Shown here piece by piece: positions 9,419-18,547 of a stretch of 64,000 bases of DNA (the stretch's first letter is position 1; each line of letters opens with the position of its first letter). Below the pieces are notes generated by a model, which saw only the letters and a program-made list of their open reading frames with translations, ran no database searches and was not told where the DNA came from. A program made the position numbers and the translations under genes. The stretch is from Bacteroidota bacterium (GTDB lineage: Bacteria; Bacteroidota; Bacteroidia; Chitinophagales; Chitinophagaceae): the NCBI GenBank assembly GCA_030706605.1, contig JAUZOE010000012.1, forward strand, positions 36,549 to 100,548, written 5' to 3'.

Positions 9419-9676
9419 TTATGCGGTTTGACAATTACAATTTACTTCTATCCAGCTACCACCATTATCACACTCAACACCTTTGCTTTTGAGAAACTGG
9501 GTGGCTTGCCCGCTGCGGTTGCCACTAGCGCAACAAATAATAATGGGTTGCAGCATTTGTTTAATTTCATTGAGCCGTTGTGGAATTTCCTGTAAAGGAA
9601 TATTGATACTTCCCGCTACATTTCCTCCTATAAATTCACCAGGAGTTCTTACGTCTAAAATTGTTCTTTGGTTCAT
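9419..9676 (-). CDS. rhodanese-like domain protein (85 aa)
   Basis: A compact rhodanese of 85 aa with LDVRTPGEFIGGNVAGSINIPL, active-site loop CCASGNRS, and NGGSWIEVN followed by a C-terminal NCNCQTA that adds two further cysteines. The domain starts almost at the N-terminus, so it is shorter than usual at the first strand. Its start codon overlaps the stop of the DUF6132 gene by 4 bp (9673-9676), which points to translational coupling. Likely role: sulfane-sulfur carrier in the same relay as the neighbouring rhodanese and thioredoxin. Confidence 0.9.
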   Translation of the reverse strand: MNQRTILDVRTPGEFIGGNVAGSINIPLQEIPQRLNEIKQMLQPIIICCASGNRSGQATQFLKSKGVECDNGGSWIEVNCNCQTA

Positions 9677-9897
9677 TGATCTGAATTTTTATTTTTTTCA
9701 ATATTGTTTTTTTCTTTTTTAAAAAGGCTGAATAATAATCCTCCCATCATAGCTCCATATAAAGTACTGTTTATTGGCTTTGAAGTAATGGGGCAGGTAC
9801 CACTTGAACATCCTACAAAATGATAATAGAAATAGCCTCCAATGGCGCCAGCCAGCACTCCTATTAAGGCAAGTTTATTTTTGTTGAAAAAGTTCAT
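9673..9897 (-). CDS. DUF6132-type small membrane protein
   Basis: A 74-aa protein with two membrane segments (about residues 9-28 and 46-60) and a short loop carrying VGCSSGTCPITSKP, two cysteines in a CxxxxC arrangement. This resembles the DUF6132 family, found next to rhodaneses in Bacteroidota. It overlaps both neighbours by 4 bp (the MBL-rhodanese gene before it and a rhodanese after it), so the three are translationally coupled. A role in passing sulfur or thiols at the membrane is plausible but not shown. Confidence 0.75.
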   Translation of the reverse strand: MNFFNKNKLALIGVLAGAIGGYFYYHFVGCSSGTCPITSKPINSTLYGAMMGGLLFSLFKKEKNNIEKNKNSDQ

Positions 9898-11249
9898 GGT
9901 TGAAAAGTTTTTACATCCTCGCTTAAGTCATATACCTGCGTAGTGCCGTTAAGTTTGGATTTGATAATACTGCTACCTGCAGCGCTTCTGTAGCCACCTT
10001 CGCAATGCACCACGATTGGTTTTCCCAAAGGAATTTCATTAATCCGTTCCCTTAATTCATATAATGGTATATGTATTGCGTTGGCAAATAATTTTTTTGA
10101 TTTTACTTCTGTATGATTACGAATGTCAATGACCGTAAAAGCATCTTCATTCTTTCTTAATTTTTCGACATCAAATATTTCCATTTCTGCATTTCCGAAA
10201 TCAGCTACAAAAGCCAAAACAATTTGTTTTTCATAACCAATTTTTGCAATCCGTCCTATCAATTCGTTTAATTCCATTTCATTCTCCGCGATCAAATAAA
10301 ATGGTTCTCCGGGATTTACAATGCTTCCCAACCAAGTTTCAAAACTGTTGTCGTTCATCAGGTTGATGGCGTTTTTTAGATGCGATTTTTTAAATTGCTG
10401 CTGAGGACGGCTATCAATAGCAATGATTGAAGGATCAAGGGAATTGGTATCCTCTTCTTTAGTAACACGCACTCCCTTTTTTACCTTTGCAATACTTTCT
10501 GCATAATTAGATGCTCCTTTTTTATTAACACCCACTTCGAAAGGAAAATATTTTGGAATAAAAGGTTGATCTGCCAATAGTTCTTTTACAAAATCATCCT
10601 CACTCATCTGCTGCAAACTCCAGTTACTTAATTTCTCTGCACGGATGGAGCTGGTACTTTGTTTGCTCAACCCTTTGCCACACAGACTACCTGCTCCGTG
10701 CGCAGGATATACCAATGTGTCATCAGCTAAAACCATTAATTTATTGCGTAATGAATGATACATCTGTTTTGCCAATTCTGCCCTGGCGGCTGTAATGGCC
10801 CCTGCCTCTTCCCTTAAATCGGGCCTTCCACAATCACCAATGAAAAGGGTATCACCGGTAAACACTGCATGCTCTTTCCCATTTTCATCAATTGCAACAA
10901 TACTAATGCTATCAGGTGAATGTCCGGGAGTATCCAATGCTTTTAAGGTAATGCTACCTAAAACAATTGCGTCATCATCGTCAAAAGTTTCGTGAATATA
11001 TTCAGCACCCAATAACTTACTTACATAAATAGTTGCCCCTGTTGTGTTGTGAATTTCCAGGTGGCTACTCACAAAATCAGCATGAGGATGCGTTTCAATT
11101 ACAGTAGTAATTTTTGCATTGTGTTCTTTAGCAAAATCATAATAAGGCTGAGGATTTCTTGCAGGATCTATAACCGCGACCTCTCCCTTGCTTATGATCG
11201 CATAAGAATAGTGTGCTAAATTTTTATCTTCAAACTGTTTGATTTCCAT
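9894..11249 (-). CDS. MBL-fold hydrolase with C-terminal rhodanese domains (persulfide dioxygenase-like)
   Basis: The N-terminal about 240 residues are a metallo-beta-lactamase fold with THPHADF, GHSPDSIS, FTGDTLFIGDCGRPDL and YPAHGAGSLCG, the pattern of ETHE1/BlhA-type glutathione persulfide dioxygenases. Two rhodanese modules follow: the first (about residues 265-345) lacks a catalytic Cys, and the second (about 355-450) carries the active loop HCEGGYRS. The fused design suggests that persulfide is oxidised to sulfite, with the rhodanese supplying or taking sulfane sulfur. Next to a TSUP exporter, which could remove the sulfite, the fit is good. Length 451 aa is normal for this architecture. 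Confidence 0.9.
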   Translation of the reverse strand: MEIKQFEDKNLAHYSYAIISKGEVAVIDPARNPQPYYDFAKEHNAKITTVIETHPHADFVSSHLEIHNTTGATIYVSKLLGAEYIHETFDDDDAIVLGSITLKALDTPGHSPDSISIVAIDENGKEHAVFTGDTLFIGDCGRPDLREEAGAITAARAELAKQMYHSLRNKLMVLADDTLVYPAHGAGSLCGKGLSKQSTSSIRAEKLSNWSLQQMSEDDFVKELLADQPFIPKYFPFEVGVNKKGASNYAESIAKVKKGVRVTKEEDTNSLDPSIIAIDSRPQQQFKKSHLKNAINLMNDNSFETWLGSIVNPGEPFYLIAENEMELNELIGRIAKIGYEKQIVLAFVADFGNAEMEIFDVEKLRKNEDAFTVIDIRNHTEVKSKKLFANAIHIPLYELRERINEIPLGKPIVVHCEGGYRSAAGSSIIKSKLNGTTQVYDLSEDVKTFQP

Positions 11250-11332
11250 AACTCATTTATTATTTTAAAGCACAAAAATACTATGAGGAAAAAAGTTGTC
11301 CAGCTACTTTTGTTACAGTGCTGAAACTATAT

Positions 11333-11707
11333 TTAATGTTTATCAAAAAACAGCATTTTTGCCGCAATAACAATCAACATGATTGCAAATAATTTCTTTA
11401 ATAAATCCTGTGGTATATGTGTGGCGAACTTTGCACCAAAGTAACCACCTACAAAAAAGAATATGGACATAATTAATGCGGCTTTAATTTCCACATACCC
11501 ATCCTGGTAATATTGATAGGCTGCCAATGCTCCCACTGGTAACACCATCATCATTAATGCGGTTCCCTGCGCGGTTTGCTGGGAATACCCTAAAAACATT
11601 ACCAAAGCCGGTATCATAATGATAGCACCCCCAAGCCCGAGCAAACCACCCAATAAACCAGCCGCCAAACCGATAAGTGCAATTATAATAAAGTGATGTA
11701 TTTCCAT
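11333..11707 (-). CDS. TSUP (TauE/SafE) family sulfite/anion exporter, short form
   Basis: A membrane protein of 124 aa with about four hydrophobic segments and the TSUP motif GLLGGLLGLGGAIIMIPALV near the N-terminus. Most TSUP proteins are about 250 aa with two such halves; this is a half-size version, which would need to dimerise. There is no frameshift remnant beside it, so it does not look truncated. Sitting between the persulfide dioxygenase-like gene and the DUF302 gene, it probably exports sulfite or thiosulfate; the substrate is inferred from context. Confidence 0.85.
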   Translation of the reverse strand: MEIHHFIIIALIGLAAGLLGGLLGLGGAIIMIPALVMFLGYSQQTAQGTALMMMVLPVGALAAYQYYQDGYVEIKAALIMSIFFFVGGYFGAKFATHIPQDLLKKLFAIMLIVIAAKMLFFDKH

Positions 11708-11835
11708 TTTATGATTTTTATTTTGATTGGGTTACAGAAATATAAAATTGCAGTTGAGGCTTTGATAAGAAACTGTATTCTATACCGGCAGTTATCCTCA
11801 ATTAATTTCTTTGTATGTTTTAAAGGACAATAAGG

Positions 11836-12222
11836 TTAGAGATTATTGATAACTTTATTTAGCTTTTCCCTTACCTGGGTAGCTAAGATGCCTAGTGAAT
11901 TTTTATTTACCGACATCATAGAGGCAACCGGATCTACAGCGCTTACTTCTACTTTACCATCAGCGTGTTCCTGCACAATTATATTGCAGGGAAGCATTGT
12001 GCCAATTTTATCTTCGGACTGTAATGCCTCGTAGGCAAAAGTGGGATTACAAGCTCCAAGGATGGTGTATTTCTCTAAATCAACATTGAGTTTCTTTTTT
12101 AGAGTTTCTTTTATATCAATTTGGGTAAGTACGCCAAACCCCTCTTTTTTTAGCTCTTCAGTAACTTTATTGATCGCCGTTTCAAAACCGTAATCAACTT
12201 TTTTAGAAATATAATAGCTCAT
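11836..12222 (-). CDS. DUF302 domain protein
   Basis: The start is set at the ATG ending at 12222 (MSYYISKKVDYGFETAINK), giving 128 aa; the longer frame to 12255 adds only a basic leader. The DUF302 fold is recognisable from GFGVLTQIDIKETLKKKL, ILGACNPTFAYEALQ and LPCNIIVQE. Its function is not established. It is often found beside sulfur-metabolism and rhodanese genes, and here it is second in the operon, directly after the Crp/Fnr regulator. Confidence 0.88.
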   Translation of the reverse strand: MSYYISKKVDYGFETAINKVTEELKKEGFGVLTQIDIKETLKKKLNVDLEKYTILGACNPTFAYEALQSEDKIGTMLPCNIIVQEHADGKVEVSAVDPVASMMSVNKNSLGILATQVREKLNKVINNL

Positions 12223-12296
12223 TTTATTTGTTTTTTGCTTTATCAATTGTTTCAAACAAAATTCAAACTATTATAATTACTGCACAGTCACTAAAG

Positions 12297-12920
12297 TTAC
12301 ACAAGGGTTATTTTATTCCGGCCCAACCTTACCAGGCCATTATCTTCCATTTGTTTTAGCAGGCGGGAAACAACTACCCTCGCAGTTCCTAATTCATTAG
12401 CCAGCTGCTCATGTGTCACATATAGTGTATGGCTATTTGTAAGTTCAGATTTCTTCTTTATGAAATTCAGAAGCCTTTCATCCATTTTTTTAAAGGCAAC
12501 TGCATTTACTACTTCCAGCAACTCTTCAAAGCGTTTGTGATATAAACGGAAAATATAATCAAGCCATTCAGGAAATTCTTTAATAAGAGAACTCACTTTA
12601 TCTATAGGAATAAATAAAATCTCTGTTTCTTCTTCAGCAATCGCCTTTACTTTGCTGGTATCGTGATGCATCCCCCCAAGGAAAGACATGATGCAACTCT
12701 CTCCTGCTTTAATATAATACAGCAAAATTTCCCGACCTTCTTCATCTGTTCGCAATACTCTTATACTTCCACGGATTACTATAGGAATAGCCCTGATATA
12801 AGCATTCTCATTTAATATAGGATCTCCTTCGGCAAAGGTTTTAACATTGCCATACTGTACTAATTTTTCTTTTACTTCGGGAGAGGTATTGAACTCAACT
12901 ATATTGTCTAATTGTTCCAT
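12297..12920 (-). CDS. Crp/Fnr family transcriptional regulator
   Basis: A 207-aa regulator with a cNMP-binding-like beta-roll (residues about 20-115: RGSIRVLRTDEEGREILLYYIKAGESCIMS), dimerisation helix, and Crp HTH (THEQLANELGTARVVVSRLLKQ). There is no FNR-type N-terminal cysteine cluster, so it is not a classical oxygen-sensing FNR. It heads the leftward block of sulfur genes, and the next gene begins about 75 bp after it. It is the likely regulator of that block and perhaps of itself; the effector is unknown (nitrosative, sulfide or redox signals are possible). Confidence 0.92.
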   Translation of the reverse strand: MEQLDNIVEFNTSPEVKEKLVQYGNVKTFAEGDPILNENAYIRAIPIVIRGSIRVLRTDEEGREILLYYIKAGESCIMSFLGGMHHDTSKVKAIAEEETEILFIPIDKVSSLIKEFPEWLDYIFRLYHKRFEELLEVVNAVAFKKMDERLLNFIKKKSELTNSHTLYVTHEQLANELGTARVVVSRLLKQMEDNGLVRLGRNKITLV

Positions 12921-13103
12921 CTGGTTTTAAGCTTTATTTTTGTAAAATATCATCCATATTTATACCACATTTTCATTATACAGTATACGCACTGAAAGTA
13001 AGAATATTCATTCCCAAACAATTTACACCATCCGAGCTGATTTCTATTTTTACATCTGCAATTTCCGAGGTAAAAAAATTCTTTTAAAGAAAGATGAAAA
13101 TAT

Positions 13104-13871
13104 TCAGGTCAGCATTTTTATTAACTGATCTTTTTGCTTCAAAGCAGTATTATATCCGATCTCAAAAATTTTATCTGCATGTTTTACGTCAAACATACCA
13201 AAAGAATCTAAAGCCGGCTCAAAGAAAAGGTCACAGTGTTTTGCCCTGGAGTAAACTGAATTGGCAATAGACATATGAAAACATCTTTCTGTTATAGCCA
13301 ATTTTGACAATTTCATTGTGGAACCAGGCTTCACCTCAATTTTATTTACATGCATTCCAATAATGGTATCGCAAAGACCGGTTAACGGTTCAACCGGTAA
13401 GTTATTAAGCAAGCCGCCATCTACCATCAACCTGTTTTCATGTATCACTGGACTAAATAATACAGGAACAGATGCAGATGCAATTATCCATTTTATCAAT
13501 TCTCCAGAAGAAAAGGAAATTAATTTATTATCAGTAAAATCAGTTACACTAATAAAGAAGGAAATTTGTAAAGATTCAAACGAATCCTCAACAATCTGTT
13601 CCGTTAATAGTTTCTTAATAGGTTCCATAGAAAACAATCCTTCCTTCCTCCATAATAAATTAGAAAAAGAAAAAAAAGAATTCTTTTTTGAGAGTTCAAG
13701 AATTTCATCAGGTTTTTTGCCTGATGCATACAATGCACCCAATATAGCGCCTATACTTACGGCCGAAATAGCAAACGGTTTTATATTTAATTCATCCAGC
13801 ACTTTTAATAATCCGAGATGAGCAAAACCCCTTGTGCCTCCTCCACTTAATACTAAACCGACTTTTTTCAT
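13104..13871 (-). CDS. patatin-like phospholipase (RssA-type)
   Basis: A 255-aa cytosolic patatin-family acyl hydrolase. Visible are the oxyanion-hole motif SGGGTRGFAHLG (residues 9-20), the nucleophile elbow AVSIGAILGALYASG (family pattern GxSxG; the first Gly is Ala here), and the catalytic Asp motif MVDGGLLNNLP. Ser and Asp form the dyad. It is transcribed in the same direction as the P-type ATPase upstream (gap 88 bp), so the two may form one unit. The native lipid substrate is unknown. Confidence 0.9.
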   Translation of the reverse strand: MKKVGLVLSGGGTRGFAHLGLLKVLDELNIKPFAISAVSIGAILGALYASGKKPDEILELSKKNSFFSFSNLLWRKEGLFSMEPIKKLLTEQIVEDSFESLQISFFISVTDFTDNKLISFSSGELIKWIIASASVPVLFSPVIHENRLMVDGGLLNNLPVEPLTGLCDTIIGMHVNKIEVKPGSTMKLSKLAITERCFHMSIANSVYSRAKHCDLFFEPALDSFGMFDVKHADKIFEIGYNTALKQKDQLIKMLT

Positions 13872-13959
13872 TTTTCAAATAGTAACTGAAATTAAATTTA
13901 GGTCAATATTTTCATTTATAATTTAAGCCTCTGGCTTTCACAGAATCTATTACTGAAAT

Positions 13960-16464
13960 TTATAAATATTCTTTTGTTCTGCGTTTATAGTATTTATAAG
14001 ATTCTACCCAAATAACGGATATAAAACCAACAACCATTGAAATCAACAATTGACTGATATTGGGTTGCTGAAATTTAAAAAAATGAATTAATCCTGGTAC
14101 ATATAGCATTAAAGCAAGAAGTAAAATAGTAACTATTACAATTCCAATTAAAAAATTATTCTTATACCGCAGTGTGGTAAGTATTGAATAATAAAATGAA
14201 CGGTTAATCAATGAAAGAAAAATATTAGCCATAAGTAAAGTGGCAAAAACCATAGTCCTGGTGAGTTCCTCATTATAACCTTTTGACACTGCGTATTGAT
14301 AAATACTCAATGTACCAGCGGTGATCATTATCCCTTGCCAAATACTGATGTTCAACTCTTTCCAGGAAAGAAATGTATTGGAAAAGGGACGCGGCTTTTG
14401 CTGCATCAGGTTGGCTTCCATTGGTTCATTTTCATAAATAATAGAACAGGTAGGTCCCATAATCAGCTCCAGGAAAATAACATGTACCGGAGTGAAAATT
14501 GCCGGATAAATCCATCCTAAAACCAATGGAATAAACACAGTAAGGATTATAGGAATATGAATGGAAATAATATATTGGATGGCTTTCTTAAGATTACTAT
14601 AAATTCTTCTCCCCATGGCTATGGCAATTACCATTTTTTCAAGGTCATCATCATCCAATATCAACGAAGAGGCACTTTTGGCCATATCCGAGCCCTTCTT
14701 ACCCATTGCTATCCCAATGTGTGCCGCCTTTAAGGCTGGACCGTCATTTACGCCATCACCAGTCATGGCTACTATTTGTTGTTGTTGTTTTAAAGCATTT
14801 ATAATTTTCAATTTTGCTTCGGGAAACATTCGAGTAAAAATATTGATCTGCATAACCTGTAACTCCAGATTCTTTTCAGAAATATTAATTAATTCCTGTC
14901 CATCCAAAGCTTTATCAGCACATTTGAAACCAATTTGTCTAGCGATAGTTTCTGTGGTTGCTTTATTATCCCCGGTAACAATTTTTATATTGATACCCGC
15001 ATCATAAAATTGATTAAACACGCTTGTAATATTCTTTTTTGGTGGATCGTAAAATGATACCAATCCAATAAATTGAAAATCAAAATCATCCTGTTCTTTA
15101 GGAAAATTATTTCCTTCATAATTAGCAGAAGCAACTCCTAAAACTCTGTATCCCTCTAACGCCAGCGAGGTTATTTGTTGATCAATTTTTTTCTTTTCTT
15201 CCTCATTTAAACCACAACAGTAAAAAAACCTTTCAGGGGCGCCCTTTGCAGCAATGATCCTTTTACCATATTTACTTTCAAAAATATGAGTCATCATGGG
15301 TGGCTTCCCTCCCAACGGATATTCATGAATCATTTTATAATCAGAACGAACATCAGTATCAGTTATTTTCTTATACGCATCATGTAATGCTACTTCCATA
15401 GGATCAAATGGCAAAGGCTCACTTGCCCACATTGCAATATTTATTAATTCTTCAACGGCTTCTCTTCCTTCACTAGCATTATTAAATAATTGCCCGGTTT
15501 TATGAACATATAATTTAGAAAGTTCCATTTTGTTTTCAGTGATAGTTCCCGTTTTGTCAACACAAATAACTGTCGCACTGCCTAAGGTTTCTACTGTTTT
15601 GGTTTGCTTTACTATAATCCCCAACTTCATTAACCGCCAGGCGCCCAATGCCATAAATGTGGTAAAGGCAACGGGTATTTCTTCCGGCAAAACAGACATT
15701 GCCAATGTAAGCGCTTTCAATAAACTGTTGACAAAGTTTTTCGATTCAAAAAAATTAAACGCCCATACAATTAAAAAAACGATAAAGCCAATAATGGCCA
15801 TTTTCTTTACAAAATTTCTTATCTGTAGCTGAAGTGGAGTTTTTTCTTCTTCAATATTTTTTAATGATGCACCTATTTTGCCAAGTTCCGTTGCTTCTCC
15901 CACTTTTTCTACCTTGGCTATAGCCATACCACTGCTTACTAAAGTGCCACTGAAAATTTTATTGTCTTCGTTTATCAACTTTGTTACAGGAAAAGATTCC
16001 CCGGTAAGGATAGATTCGTTTACTGTAAAATCATTTGAATAAATGATGGCAGCATCTGCCGTAATTAAACTTCCCTCTTCTACAATGATGAAATCATTTA
16101 CGACTACATCTGTACTGTTGATTTCAACAATATTTCCATTTCTTACTACTTTGGTATGAGGTTGTGAAAGCGCTTTTAAAGCCGCCAAAGCATTCCTGCT
16201 TCGGGAATCCTGATACAATGAAATGGCCGAAACCAAAACAATTGCAGACAACATGAATATAGCTTCCCCTATACTGCCAGAAATAATATAAAGAATTCCC
16301 GCTGCCAATAATAAAATCAACATTGGCTCTTTTAGTGTATCAATTAATGCCGATAGGAAACCGCTTTTTGTTTGATGCTTCAATTCATTGTTGCCATATT
16401 CCTTCCTGGAGATAATTACTTCTTCATCAGTTAGACCTTTTATATTAATAGGAAGTTCTGCCAT
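13960..16464 (-). CDS. cation-transporting P-type ATPase (P2-type)
   Basis: An 834-aa P-type ATPase: an N-terminal cation-ATPase domain (LTDEEVIISRKEYGNNEL), actuator domain with ILTGES, the phosphorylation site CVDKTGT, nucleotide-binding domain, the hinge MTGDGVNDGPALK, and C-terminal membrane helices with LELIMGPTCSIIYENEP. TM4 reads VLPEEIP, a variant of the PEGLP of Ca2+ pumps, so this belongs with the bacterial P2 group; the ion (Ca2+, Mg2+ or Mn2+) cannot be decided. It is divergent from the cytochrome c gene at 16630. Confidence 0.92.
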   Translation of the reverse strand: MAELPINIKGLTDEEVIISRKEYGNNELKHQTKSGFLSALIDTLKEPMLILLLAAGILYIISGSIGEAIFMLSAIVLVSAISLYQDSRSRNALAALKALSQPHTKVVRNGNIVEINSTDVVVNDFIIVEEGSLITADAAIIYSNDFTVNESILTGESFPVTKLINEDNKIFSGTLVSSGMAIAKVEKVGEATELGKIGASLKNIEEEKTPLQLQIRNFVKKMAIIGFIVFLIVWAFNFFESKNFVNSLLKALTLAMSVLPEEIPVAFTTFMALGAWRLMKLGIIVKQTKTVETLGSATVICVDKTGTITENKMELSKLYVHKTGQLFNNASEGREAVEELINIAMWASEPLPFDPMEVALHDAYKKITDTDVRSDYKMIHEYPLGGKPPMMTHIFESKYGKRIIAAKGAPERFFYCCGLNEEEKKKIDQQITSLALEGYRVLGVASANYEGNNFPKEQDDFDFQFIGLVSFYDPPKKNITSVFNQFYDAGINIKIVTGDNKATTETIARQIGFKCADKALDGQELINISEKNLELQVMQINIFTRMFPEAKLKIINALKQQQQIVAMTGDGVNDGPALKAAHIGIAMGKKGSDMAKSASSLILDDDDLEKMVIAIAMGRRIYSNLKKAIQYIISIHIPIILTVFIPLVLGWIYPAIFTPVHVIFLELIMGPTCSIIYENEPMEANLMQQKPRPFSNTFLSWKELNISIWQGIMITAGTLSIYQYAVSKGYNEELTRTMVFATLLMANIFLSLINRSFYYSILTTLRYKNNFLIGIVIVTILLLALMLYVPGLIHFFKFQQPNISQLLISMVVGFISVIWVESYKYYKRRTKEYL

Positions 16465-16629
16465 AAGAATATATTATAAATCCTTATCAAATATACCTCA
16501 AAGCATATTAATGATCAGGAACTGAAATCATACAAAATAATGATTAGCATCAATAACTATAATTTTATTGTACCAATTTAATAAGATTTATGGTATTATT
16601 GCAGAGTAAAATTTAAATATTTAGCATTT

Positions 16630-17109
16630 ATGAAAAAAATGATTTTGATTGTTTCTTTAGCTTTATTTTTTACTGCATGCGGGAATTCGGGCAATACTGA
16701 TAGCAATAATTCCACAGAGCCTGCAACTACTAAAGATTCAGCTGAAAGTGGAAATTCCTCCTATGACCCTAACTTGGGTGAAGGAAAATTTCATGATGTT
16801 CAATTAAGTGATAAACTTGATACCACTATGGCGAATAAAGGTGAAAAGATTGCTCAGGTAAAATGTATCGCATGCCACAAAATGACAGATGAAAAATTGA
16901 TAGGACCAGGCTGGGCTGGCGTTACTTCCCGCTTCAAACCTGAATGGATTATGAATTTTTTAACCAATACGGATGTTATGGCCAATAAAGATCCCAAAAT
17001 CCAGGCTTTTATTAATAGCGGGATGATACGTATGCCAAATCCAAACCTGAGCGATGATGAAGCACGTGATATACTCGAGTTTATGCGAAAAAATGACGGC
17101 CTAAAATAG
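16630..17109 (+). CDS. cytochrome c lipoprotein, monohaem
   Basis: A 159-aa exported lipoprotein: signal peptide with lipobox LFFTAC (Cys17), a Ser/Thr/Asn-rich linker (residues 18-48), then a class I cytochrome c domain with haem site CIACH (residues 79-83) and a probable axial Met in SGMIRMPNP. The domain resembles small c-type cytochromes that feed terminal oxidases or dehydrogenases. It is monocistronic, divergent from the P-type ATPase gene, and followed by about 500 bp without a gene. Confidence 0.92.
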   Translation: MKKMILIVSLALFFTACGNSGNTDSNNSTEPATTKDSAESGNSSYDPNLGEGKFHDVQLSDKLDTTMANKGEKIAQVKCIACHKMTDEKLIGPGWAGVTSRFKPEWIMNFLTNTDVMANKDPKIQAFINSGMIRMPNPNLSDDEARDILEFMRKNDGLK

Positions 17110-17606
17110 TATTTTGTTCTTAACTCGCATTCATAACCAATATTTTTACACTATTCATTAATTCAATTTCAGAGAAGCTATTTTCTGAAATTTTAATTAA
17201 TACCTTACGATATTAATTTATAATTGAAAGATTAAGTTTAAATCAGTAATTAATATACCAATTTTTAATAATTCAAAAATAGGAATTTATTATTTCTTAT
17301 TTAATTATCTCTTTGATATTGTATTGCCTTTTATTTTACAATAATATTTTTCCTAATAACTTTAGTTTAAGTTTCCTTCATCTGTTTCCTTAAAAACTGA
17401 TATATTAAAACGGAATTTTTCCAATACTTTTTAATAATGGCTACGCTGAAAATGCAGCTAATGTTTTAACATATTTAAGAGATAAAATACAATAACTTAG
17501 TTTTGTGCAAATCTGAACTATTCTCTAAAAGGCCTGACGCTGTTAAAATTAATAATAATGCCACCAGACTTATAATTATTTGCCGACACTCAAAATTGAT
17601 TTTACT
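17110..17606. other. AT-rich intergenic region, about 500 bp
   Basis: There is no convincing gene in this stretch, which is very AT-rich. The only signal is a TAGTTTTG box at 17498-17505 (TAnnTTTG type) about 100 bp before the barrel-protein start. No tRNA or strong hairpin was seen. Confidence 0.5.
17498..17505 (+). promoter_or_regulatory. possible Bacteroidota -7 promoter box
   Basis: TAGTTTTG matches the TAnnTTTG consensus of the primary Bacteroidota sigma factor. No clear TTTG -33 box lies at the usual distance upstream. It would give a leader of about 95 nt for the gene at 17607. Confidence 0.3.
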
Positions 17607-18398
17607 ATGAAAAAAATCCTGTTCATTTTTTTGTTGATGGCTAATACCTGTTTCGGGCAGGAATGGGTCGGCGAGATCATGGTGGGAGTATCCGGGTATA
17701 GCGGAGATCTGACTCAGCAAAGAATTTCTTTCTACACAATGAGACCTGCTGTCCATCTCAATATAAAATATAATACGGGAAATTTTATTAATTTCCGTGC
17801 CGGTATTGGATTTGGCACCGTTGCTGGTAATGATAAATATAATACTGCTAAAGGTTTAAAAGACAGAAACCTGAATTTTAAAACCAATATACTGGAAGCA
17901 AATGCTGGTGTAGAAATCCCTCTTATTGACCCGGGACTTTATTATGCTTATCCTTATATTTTTGCCTGTGTAGGCGTTTTTCATTTTAATCCTTATACTT
18001 TCGACAGTAATCACGTAAAAACTTTTTTACAGCCCCTGAGCACAGAAGGTGAAGGTTTGACCCAATATCCTGGCAGAAAAAAATATTCACTTACACAAAT
18101 TTGCTTCCCTGTAGGTTTCGGATGGAAGTTCATAATTAATGATAAATTGGAAATTTGTTATGAACTTGGCTATCGCTTTCTCTTCACAGATTACCTGGAT
18201 GATGTTAGTAAAAACTATGTCAACTTAGATGTTCTGAGCCAGGCAAAAGGCCCCAAAGCCGTAGAAATGTCGTATCGGAAAAATGCTCCCTTCCAGGAAG
18301 AAGGTCTTCCAAGAGGAAATCCCACTGTAAATGATTCTTATTTTTTTACCGGCATAAAAATAGGACTGGTACTGGGCCAATCCAAATACCCGTATTAA
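17607..18398 (+). CDS. DUF6089-type outer-membrane beta-barrel protein
   Basis: The start is the ATG at 17607 (MKKILFIFLLMANTCFGQ), which gives a clean signal peptide; the longer frame begins at a TTG and adds an unlikely leader. The mature part shows alternating hydrophobic strands and aromatic residues typical of an 8-12 stranded barrel (AGIGFGTVAGN, YAYPYIFACVGVF, ELGYRFLFTDYLDD) and resembles the DUF6089 family of Bacteroidota. The region LGYRFLFTDYLDDVSKNYV is the most characteristic part. Function unknown; it is likely a structural or transport protein of the outer membrane. Confidence 0.85.
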   Translation: MKKILFIFLLMANTCFGQEWVGEIMVGVSGYSGDLTQQRISFYTMRPAVHLNIKYNTGNFINFRAGIGFGTVAGNDKYNTAKGLKDRNLNFKTNILEANAGVEIPLIDPGLYYAYPYIFACVGVFHFNPYTFDSNHVKTFLQPLSTEGEGLTQYPGRKKYSLTQICFPVGFGWKFIINDKLEICYELGYRFLFTDYLDDVSKNYVNLDVLSQAKGPKAVEMSYRKNAPFQEEGLPRGNPTVNDSYFFTGIKIGLVLGQSKYPY

Positions 18399-18514
18399 TC
18401 TTTCTGAATCCTATCTTTAGTTTAAAAAAACAATCTCAATTGATCAACTTCCGAGGAGTAATTAATTATTAAAACTGAAACCAAAAATACAATCCACTCT
18501 ATTTGAAAAGGTTT

Positions 18515-18522
18515 TAGTTTTG
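18515..18522 (+). promoter_or_regulatory. possible Bacteroidota -7 promoter box
   Basis: TAGTTTTG fits TAnnTTTG and lies 25 bp before the ATG at 18548, a typical distance for a short leader. A TTTG at 18502-18505 is too close to serve as the -33 box. Confidence 0.35.
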
Positions 18523-18547
18523 CGATTTCCATTAAAGCACGCATCAC

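Noticed and set aside
13318..13821. A 167-codon plus-strand open frame opposite the patatin gene
   Set aside because: The opposite strand carries all patatin motifs; this frame has none and no start context.
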